DNA from: Maylandia zebra
Taxonomy: Eukaryota > Chordata > Actinopteri > Cichliformes > Cichlidae
Assembly (NCBI RefSeq): GCF_041146795.1
Contig: NC_135187.1
Location: 20,740,556 to 20,804,555 of the forward strand
Direction: 5' to 3'
Length of the DNA stretch: 64,000 nt
Shown here: piece after piece, positions 56,395 to 64,000 of the stretch
Position numbering within the stretch: position 1 is the stretch's first letter
Layout: each line of letters opens with the position of its first letter
Program-made: the position numbers and the translations under genes
The notes under the pieces: model-generated
What the model was told of the DNA's origin: nothing
Database searches by the model: none
The model's input: only the letters and a program-made list of their open reading frames with translations

Positions 56395-57148
56395 CTCAGG
56401 GAGCTACATAAGACAGCAGCTTCAACTTTGAATTCAGAAATATGAACATCCTGTACAGTGAAGCCTAAGCAGCACCAGTAGTACCATTTAGTGAAGCTTA
56501 AACTTGGTAACTGTCCCATATATTGGTAAGCCCTCTTTTCTCTACTTTTTCCTTTATTTGTGTCTTTTGTTTTTTCACTCAAAGAACATATTGTTCATGC
56601 TTCTATATCTTTTGTTTCAGCAGTCAATGATACAAAATTCTTGATGTTGGATTGAAGCATACATTTCTTTTACCAATGTCAGATGGATTCTACTATACTG
56701 TAGTGTTATGATTATGACTTGCTGGTAAACATAATAAGATACAGCTTACTTCTCTGCATGTTTTAACTTCCACAGTGTCAACTGTGCTGAAGTGCTTGTC
56801 TGATGCACCATCTCTGAAGAATATCAAAGAAAAAAGTCTGTCACACTAACAAAAACATGATCTCTTTCATTCTTACTTTTTCATCAAGTTCTGACTGCTG
56901 TGTCTTCTTCAGATGACCACAGAGTTAAACTACTGCAAGGAAGCTGTCCCCTGTTCTGGTACAGCTTCAATCGGCGCTGCTACAAATATGTGGCCACACA
57001 CATGAGCTGGGCTGATGCAGAGCTCTACTGTGAGTCACAGCGAGCCAACCTGGTGTCTATCCACAGTGAGGAGGAAGAGGAGTTGGCCAGAATCCAAACA
57101 CACGTTTGTCTGCACAGTCAGCCTAACATGTTAGATACTCTGTTCTAG
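56395..57148 (+). pseudogene. Lectin copy H: exon 1 and CTLD both damaged
   Basis: The TATA region is altered (GCTACATAAG). Exon 1 has lost its ATG and signal peptide and keeps only the last bases before the donor (GTGAAGCTTAAACTTG then GTAACTG, 56489-56511). The CTLD exon from 56913 reads DDHRVKLLQGSCPLFWYS to SIHSEEEEEL and then switches near 57085 to sequence also found at 49968 (GGCCAGAATCCAA), with a stop at 57146. It lacks WIGL, sugar motif and WND. Dead. Confidence 0.9.
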
Positions 57149-58180
57149 TTTTATATCCGTGTTAAGTTACACATTATCTTGGTATTATTCATATGCTGAA
57201 AATGAAAAAACAAACAAAAAAATCATCTAAGTTTACATTTTACATTACAGGTTTTAAGTGTTACTCCCAAGTTATTGGAGGCTCTTGTGTTCATCTTCAG
57301 TGCCAAAGGTTCAGACTTAGGATCTCGATCCCACCTGAGCAGTGCACATCAGTTCTGTCAGTGTGACAGAAACCATCATCTTGTTTGTTCTACTTATGTC
57401 TACTTATGCCACACATCAGTAGTGATGTGATTTAATGTACCCTAGTGGAGGGTTTTACAGTGTAATTGTTTCATTGTTTCCTGAACCCACAGTGAGTGGA
57501 TCTCTGCAGCCAGACGTGTACAGCTGTTTCACAGGCAGCAACATAAGCACATGTCATATTTTTATGTAAGTTTACAAATTAAGTTTACTCAACTGACTAA
57601 AGAACTATTTACATTTTTCTTAGGAATGATGCATGCTTCTCATTATGAACAGAAATTATTTTTTCAGATTATTTTTTGCTGTGTGCTTGTTATGACATAA
57701 ATATAATTCCATAGTCATACAGCACTGTCTGTGAAGATCTCAGATGGCTGGCAGTTCACACTGTATTTACTTCTCTTTCTAAGAAAGAAAAAGAAAGAAA
57801 GAAATCGGGCTGCATCGGGGGAGTTTGTTCTCTCTCTGTTTACTAGAGGAGCTGAGGAGTTTTTTTCTTTTCTCTTCCTGTAGATGCTCTGGTCTGATCT
57901 GTTTTAGTAACCGATTCCTTTTATGACACAATAGAATATAATTGCACAGTAAAAACAGGCACGTGTGAAATTTTACCTTTTTACTGGCTTGTGTTTAGTC
58001 AGTTAGGTTTGATTAGTCATCATGCATATAACACCTTTATTGTACAATAAATATACGCTACACAACAAAAAACAAACAACCTTTGTTAATCTCTTTGGAA
58101 TTTGTTTTTTTTTTCTGGCTTATGTTTAGTGTTGTTTACAGTGTATAATTTTGGTCCAGCTGGCCAGTGATGTCACACCA

Positions 58181-58218
58181 GCAGTGAAAACACCCTCTCT
58201 GGCAGCTATAAAAGAAAG
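58181..58218 (+). promoter_or_regulatory. TATA promoter of lectin gene I
   Basis: TATAAAA at 58207-58213, 80 bases before the ATG. The 5' UTR is 18-20 bases shorter than in C, D and F. GTGATGTCACACCAGCAGTG lies upstream. Confidence 0.82.
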
Positions 58219-58286
58219 CAGCCTCGAATCCTGTACAAAGAAGCTTCAGCAGCTCCTCATCACACTTTGAGACTTAAAGCTCCAAC

Positions 58287-59397
58287 ATGATCTTGCTCCT
58301 CTTCTTGTTTGGTCTGGCTCTGGGTGCTCCTTCTGAGTCTCCGTCTGATGGCAATAAAATGAAGCTCCAACTTGGTAACCATTCTATGTTTTACTTCGTA
58401 ACCATTCTATGTTTTCCTTATGTTTCTGATGTTTTTTGTTTCAGCAGGTAGTGTTATCCAAAAAGTATTAGTGTAGGATTATAATATGGATTTCTTTTCT
58501 TCCCATACCAGATGGTTTCTGCTAAATCATAGAGTTATGATAAAGACCTGCTAATAACCATAATAAGCCCCACTTTCTTCTCTGTGTATTTTAACTTTCA
58601 CATTGATGGGCAGACTTTCATCTTTCATTTTGGCACCATAAATAAGTAAGATTAAAGTTAGATAATAGACTTCTTACAAAGTGAAGCCATGTACAGTAAC
58701 AGTCATTTCAACTTTCACTGTGGCAGTTATTTGTAGCATTGATCTGTAAATGACAGACATGTAACCAATCTTCTCTGAATAGTTCAGGGGTTTAACAATG
58801 AAGATGTGAAGGCTTGAAAACTAGACCAAAGAAAACAGTCTGTCACCAGGTGTCACCCTTGAAATACCAGAGCTGACCAGCTTTATTTCTGCAAAAACAC
58901 GATCTCTTTAACTCGTACTTTTTCACTTGATCCTAACTGTGTCTGTGTCTTCTTCAGATGACCACAGAGTTCAACTACTGCATGGAAACTGCCCCATGTT
59001 CTGGTACAACTTCAATGGCCGCTGCTACAAATATGTCGCCGCACATATGAGCTGGGCTGATGCAGAGCTCTACTGTGTGTCACAGGGAGCCAACCTGGTT
59101 TCTATCCACAGCCAGGAGGAAGAGAACTTTGTCAGAACCTTAATTAAGAACTTTGACCACACTGAGGGAATCACATGGATTGGTCTGAGTGACCTTCATA
59201 AAGAAGGCAGATGGATGTGGTCTGATGGTTGTGCAGTTCGGTTTGTCCACTGGTGTCCACAACAGCCAGACAACTGGGAGGGAATTGAACACTGTGGTCA
59301 CATGAACCATTCAAATGTAAAGAAGTGGAATGACTTCCCATGTTCTGTAATTTCTCCTTCTGTTTGTGCAACACGAATAACCTGTCCTAAAACATAA
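58287..59397 (+). CDS. Lectin gene I: intact secreted C-type lectin, QPD type (175 aa)
   Basis: Exons 58287-58374 and 58958-59397, total 528 bases in frame. Donor GTAACC, acceptor TTCTTCAG. Signal peptide MILLLFLFGLALGAPSESPS. CTLD: C41/C52, C69/C166 and C142/C158 pairs, WIGL 103-106, QPD 132-134, E140 and WND 153-155, so a galactose-type calcium site is predicted. C129, two residues before the sugar motif, is unique to this copy. C121 and C172 are shared with C. The tail is longer (CPKT). AATAAA at 59519. It stands alone at the right end of the array and has no intron insertion, so it is the cleanest gene here. Confidence 0.9.
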
Positions 59398-59606
59398 AAC
59401 AAAACAAAAATATACATTTAACCTTCAATGTTTCTGTTATATGTCTTTTATATGTTTGTGTGACACTGACAAAATTCCATTGACCTTGATTTTCCTAAAT
59501 GTGTAATGAACAACTAGCAATAAAAAAAAGAAAGAAAGAAAAAAAGTATGTTTGCTGTGCTTTTCATCCCGTCTGCTGCAGCCTTAGTGGTGTTTAGTGT
59601 ACCGAG

Positions 59607-59908
59607 TGTTGTGGAAGTTTTCCATTTAAATAAAGCCTGCAGACGAGCGGTAGCTAACATTCTTTAATCCAAACACACAAAGAACAGAAAACCAAGCTTG
59701 TGGAGAGCCTACATGACCGCGGGGCAGGTCAGCAGAGTCTCCCTGAGCCTAGCATGGCTCTCAGTTAAATACCTTCTTCAGGAACAAAAGGCAGTACACA
59801 GCTGTTTCACACCTTAAGGTTCACACTCCCTTGCTACCTCCCAGAGTCCTCAGAGAGACAAAAGACTCTTCCTGTGGCGTGGTCTGCTTCCCCCAACTTC
59901 CTTACTAC
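59607..59908 (-). mobile_element. Possible solo LTR
   Basis: Minus strand starts TGTAGTAAGGAAGTTGGGGG and ends AAAACTTCCACAACA. It has TATTTAAC and then ATTAAAG in LTR order. No target duplication was found. Confidence 0.45.
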
Positions 59909-60140
59909 ACCCCCACCATTTGTCTTACAGTATGAGTGTCAGACATGTTAAAATCCAGTGGCACCAAGGCATTATGCAATAAAATAATGTGATTAATACA
60001 TAAGTAAAAGAAATTCCTATACATGAGACCAAGGAAAGAATCAATGGAAAATAAATTTGAAACATAGTTTAGCTTGGCGATATACCTTGGTAAACACTGA
60101 TACACCCTCTCAGTACAGAAAATCCAACGTTAACCCTGAA

Positions 60141-60470
60141 GTTGGGTTTCTAGTCTGCTCTTTGAAGAGGATGAAGAGTGGAAAGGCAGTTGGTCCAGAT
60201 AACATACCCATGATAATACAGAGAGGAGTGGACTAACTAACCAGAATGTTTAACACAGTCTTGGAAAGTGAGAGGATGCCTCGGAAATGAAGAAGAAACT
60301 GGTACCGATTTTCAACAACAATGGTGATGTGCAGACCTGTAGTAACTAAAGGGGAATAAAGCTCATCACCCATACCATGAAGATATGAAAAATAGTTTAT
60401 GAAGCTAGTTTAAGAAAAGCAGAAGTATGCAAAGAAAAAGCACTACAGATATCAGGTTGTTAGGTCCATG
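60141..60470 (+). pseudogene. Decayed RTE-type LINE RT, 5' part
   Basis: Frames read MKSGKAVGPDNIPM, RMFNTVLESERMP, VPIFNNNGD-like and SNxRGIKLITHTMK-like, the early RT motifs of an RTE-type element. Several stops. Part 2 lies at 61850. Confidence 0.7.
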
Positions 60471-60824
60471 ACAGTATGAACCCTGTTTCCAGGTCCAAAC
60501 TACTCTGCATTTATTAAGGCTGTTGTGTTTTTAACACGTTTTAATCTTTGTATCTTGATCTATTTAATCTGAAGAACTGATCACTATCTGCCTCTCTCGG
60601 CTCTTATTTCCACTATTCATTGGTAGCATGTTTGCTTAGTTTTTAAAACCTTACTATGCAGCATTAATGACTAACCTTGTATTGTGGATGGATTATCTCC
60701 GTTGTTCTCCTGACTGAAGTTTGCCGGTTGCATTTGTCTCTAACTATCGGGAACCCTCGCGTTAACTTTCACTGAGTGGAAGAAACGTTAGCGTTCATCC
60801 TCCAGGTTCACTGCATTTATATAC

Positions 60825-61439
60825 TGTCATAAACTGGCTGTGTGGAGGCAGAAGAGGACCCAAACGCAAAACTCACGGAGACTGGAACTGAACTCAAAAA
60901 TGCTGCTTTATTGCAGAAGTGCAAAGTAACAGAACCAAAACCGGGAATATAAACTGAAGACCGAGGGAACAGAAAGCCACACAGGTTCGGGGAAGAGACA
61001 TTGACGACACAACACTGGACTGGGGGAGACAAGCACATAAATACACAGAGGGTTAACGAGGGAAGTGGGAACACACGGGGACACAGCTGACACAGATAAC
61101 CATAACGAGACAGGGCGGGGTGAACATAACATGACGTATACAGGCTCGAGAGTCACAAAGTAAAACAGGAAGTACACGGGGGTTCAGACAGGAGGAGAGA
61201 GAGAGAGAGCACAGGGAGAACATAGACATAACGGGCAGGGGAAACATGGAATAAACACAAAGAGAGACGAGGGCTCATAAATACACAGAGGGGCACACAG
61301 GGGGTAAGAATCACGAAGGGAAAACACTTAGGGAACAACACAACAGGGCAACTCAGGAAACATGGCCTAAATAAGGAACAAAATACAACAAATACAAGAA
61401 ACTAAGAATACTGGGCCCACATGGCCCAGGATCATGACA
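60825..61439 (-). mobile_element. LTR-like insertion (solo LTR?) with near-perfect 5-bp TSD
   Basis: Ends TGTCATAAACTGG and CCCAGGATCATGACA. Flanks TATAC and TATAT. On the minus strand GTGTATTTATGTGC (TATA-like) precedes CAATAAAGCAGC, the same order as in 34455-35007, to which it is clearly related. It splits the RTE relic (60141-60470 and 61850-62290). Confidence 0.75.
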
Positions 61440-61849
61440 TATATAGCTAACCATAGCTGTGTCGCAACTCGCTAGTGATCACGTAGCACATCGTTATATA
61501 CCAGCTAGTCCAACTTCTTCATTTATGTTGGACGCGATGGCTGAGCTGTACTTTTCAATTTTTTAGAAATCCCTCTGTCATAACATGGTATATCACCTTT
61601 AGATGGAAACTAGTGAGCTAACTCCCTCTGTTAAACTTCGTAAATTCTGATTTCATGAATGCCTGGATGCTAAACTTATTTGTTACACCTTGTAGAGCAG
61701 CCACATTGATCATTTTATTAAAGATTAGATGAATTTAGACAGTTTGGAACTCTCAGTGACCCTGCAGTGTTTGTTTCACTTTGGGACCTGAAGCGGAGTT
61801 TGGACCCAGAAAAAGCTAATGACGTCAGACTTAAAGACCAGATAATGTT

Positions 61850-62290
61850 TGCTTTGAGAGTGTTGATGGAGAAGTACAGAGGAGGTCAGAAGTTGCGGTG
61901 CAGCTCACTGTGTCTTGGTGGATCTAGAGACAGAATGTGATAGAGTGCCAAGACAGAAACTGTGGTACTGTATGAGGAAGTCAGAAGTGGCAGACAAGTA
62001 TGTGAGAGTGGTGCAGAACATCTATAAGGACAGAGAGACAGCACGAGGTACGTGGTATTAGTGTGGACGTGTGATTACATCAGAGATCGTCTCTTTGCTC
62101 CTTCGTATTTGGTAGATGAGGTCAGGCAGGACGCTCTACGGACTGTGATGTTTGCAGATCACATTGTAAACTGTAGTGAGAGTAGGGAGCAGGTGGAGTA
62201 GGGCCTGGAGAGGTGGGGGTATGCTCTGAGGAGAAGAGGGATTAAAGCAGAAGCAAGACAGAATACATGTGTGTGAATAAGAGGGAAACA
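61850..62290 (+). pseudogene. Decayed RTE-type LINE RT, 3' part
   Basis: Frames read FALRVLMEKYRGGQ, LWYCMRKSEVADKYVRVVQN, IYKDRE, then DEVRQD, VMFADHIV (the DD box changed to DH) and RRRGIKAEARQNTCV. Order and motifs are those of an RTE-type RT around its active site. Dead. Confidence 0.72.
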
Positions 62291-62639
62291 AGTGTAACAG
62301 TGACGCTACAGTGAAGTTACTAACAGAAAGTAACACTATCCATAAACTGTAATCAGTGTGTCCATTCAGAAAATCCTGTCTGAATGCTAGGTTTACATGT
62401 TATGTGATGGCAATGTCGGAAATGGAAACGTCGCAGGAAAAACCAAAAGAACATTATTCTCATAAGGTCACATAGTTTTTAGATGTTTGATGTTTAACTG
62501 TGTTGGTTTCTACCTGTTTCTAACTATGGCCCAGTTTCCTTCTAAATGATCCTTTAAGACTTGAAGCTACTGAGGATCATGCCCTCTTTCCGTACTCCCT
62601 AGCTGAAAGCCTCTCATCTTTCCATCTCTTTGTGTATGT

Positions 62640-63304
62640 TCAAGAAACTTTAGTAAAGGGATATGGTGGAAGTTGAGATGAAAAAACCTTTAAGACTGCA
62701 CTTCACATTTTAGAATAGAAAGTGAGGCAAACCCCCCACATGAGTGCCAAAGGACAGCCTAGCTGGCACAGCAGTGGTTATGATCTGCTTTTAGTTTAAA
62801 CGTTTATTTACTGCAGGGATTTCATTTTGGTGAATTTAAAAATGTAATAGACAAAAGGGAGCTTAAATATTTGTATGCACAGTAAATATTTCAAAGTGGC
62901 AAAGTAAAAAAGAAGTTAAATAGACGGTCTTTCCTTTTATTGACTCTAAAGGTCTAGGCCGGCCACAATCACTTCATTTATGTGTTCACAATTATAAAAG
63001 CTGTGCACAGAGTTTGTTTTGTATTTTTTACTGGAGAGGCTTGTAAACCTGTTTCTTCCGGGTACAGTAACCTATTCTGTTTTTCTTTTTGCTGATAATG
63101 TGACTTTGTAATATAATAAAACCATAAATACTCAGACAAACAAACAGTGAAGTTCTCCTGAAAGTGCCAAAGCCCAGTTTAATACATAGTAAAGTAAAAA
63201 TGCTTTGTGATGTCATTGAGATGTGCACGGTTTTTAACCCTCTGTTCCCTTTCTGTTATGGCCCAGGTCAATTTTTGGACTCTGCAATTATTCAGATTAA
63301 TATT
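62640..63304. repeat. Lectin-unit flank, further copy
   Basis: Matches 33300-34370 and 45360-46620 (GGATATGGTGGAAGTTGAGATG..., AGGCCGGCCACAATCACTTC, CAATTATTCAGATTAATATTAATAAG). No lectin exon follows in the window. The terminal LINE landed at AATATTAATAAG. Confidence 0.8.
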
Positions 63305-63434
63305 AATAAGATAAGATAAGATAAGATAAGATAGAACTTTATTAATCCCTCGGGTGGGTTCCTCTGGGAAATTCGATTTCCAAAAAAGCACAGCACCGAC
63401 AGAAGTTACAGAGTTACAGAATATTATATATATG

Positions 63435-63478
<44 letters not shown>

Positions 63479-64000
63479 ATACAGAGACAATATAAATAAA
63501 ATATACAAAGGGGATAAATAGAATAAATAGGAATAAAAAATAAAAATACAAGTGAATTGCACATTTCAAGTATTGAGTCTATTGCACTGTTGACTATTTA
63601 CAAAAGTATTGCACAAAAGGTATTGCACAGTGAGGTGAAGAGGCACTACAGCTTAGTTGTTCCCCCCTCCTTTGTCCTCCTGTTTCCCCTCCCTCTCCCC
63701 TCCAGAGAGGAGTTAAACAGTTTGATGGCGTGTGGGACAAAGGAGTTTTTAAGTCTGTTAGTTCTTGTCTTGGGGAGAAGCAACCTGTCACTGAACAGAC
63801 TCTTCTGATTGTTTATGGCCGTGTGCAGAGGATGCCTGGCATTGTTCATAATGTCCATCAGTTTCTTTAATGTCCTTTTCTCTGCCACTGTCACCAGAGT
63901 GTCCAGCTTCATGCCGACCACAGAGCTAGCCTTCCTGATCAGTTTCTCCAGCCTGGATGAGTCCTTCTTTGCTGTGCTGCTCCCCCAGCACACCACAGCA
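63305..64000 (-). mobile_element. LINE 3' end with TTATC tail, runs off the right edge
   Basis: Minus strand: the RT C-terminal region (VCWGSSTAKKDSSRLEKLIR, ASSVVGMKLDTLVTVAEKR, NSFVPHAIKLFNSS) from the window edge to 63646. Then a 3' UTR with a (TG)n tract (plus (CA)n 63438-63470) and AATAAAGTTCTATC, and TTATC repeats (63305-63332). Same tail type as the LINE at 2495-5893. Confidence 0.88.
63438..63470. repeat. (CA)n microsatellite
   Basis: About 16 CA units inside the LINE 3' UTR. Confidence 0.95.

Noticed and set aside
60817..61341. Overlapping minus-strand frames rich in Ser, Cys, Pro and Val
   Set aside because: They are translations of an LTR-like repeat, three frames at once, with no protein signal.

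Overview
The window looks like one stretch of a teleost (ray-finned fish) nuclear genome. It is AT-rich and gene-poor, and it is packed with fish-type repeats: a Ty3/Gypsy element, CR1/L2/Rex1-like and RTE/Rex3-like LINEs, tRNA-derived SINEs, Tc1/mariner, hAT, THAP-bearing DNA elements, a Penelope-like element and LTR-like insertions. A percomorph fish, perhaps a cichlid, fits best, but the sequence alone cannot fix the species. No bacterial, plasmid or CRISPR features were seen.

Layout. 1-10729: one Gypsy retrotransposon on the minus strand. Its 5' LTR (9507-10729), gag, protease, RT, RNase H and integrase are all present but broken by stops and by a near full-length LINE (about 2495-5893). 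10730-16560: repeats only, including a foldback element, a 5'-truncated LINE split by a 1.4-kb hAT-type element with a perfect 8-bp target duplication, and hAT-type ends. 16.9-17.5 kb: the outermost relic of a C-type lectin gene. 18.5-23.8 kb: SINE, RTE/Rex3 fragments and non-coding sequence. 24.0-63.3 kb: a plus-strand tandem array of small secreted C-type lectin genes and relics, disrupted by insertions. From 63305 a further LINE runs off the right edge.

The lectin array is the only host gene content. The canonical gene has a TATA promoter, an 88-bp coding exon for a signal peptide, one intron of about 0.6-0.7 kb ending in a phase-matched acceptor, and one exon for the whole C-type lectin domain (CTLD). 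Three genes read intact: C (31130-32256), F (48074-49311) and I (58287-59397). Two more CTLD exons are open but lack a usable exon 1 of their own (B, 27648-28075; E, 42936-43369). One copy is cut short (D, 39589-40633). Several are dead (A, G, H and fragments). The sugar-site motif differs between copies: QPD (galactose-type) in B, C and I, EPN (mannose-type) in E and F. In two places a copy with a good exon 1 and a bad CTLD precedes a copy with a bad or missing exon 1 and a good CTLD. This suggests chimeric splicing across units.

History can be read from insertions. A block of about 2.4 kb is present twice (33.1-35.5 and 45.1-47.5 kb) with a shared SINE. The Tc1, LINE and one LTR-like insertion occur in one copy only, and the other copy gives the empty site. 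Copies A and G share an LTR-like insertion at the same intron position. The array has therefore grown by repeated segmental duplication and unequal exchange, while transposons kept landing in it.
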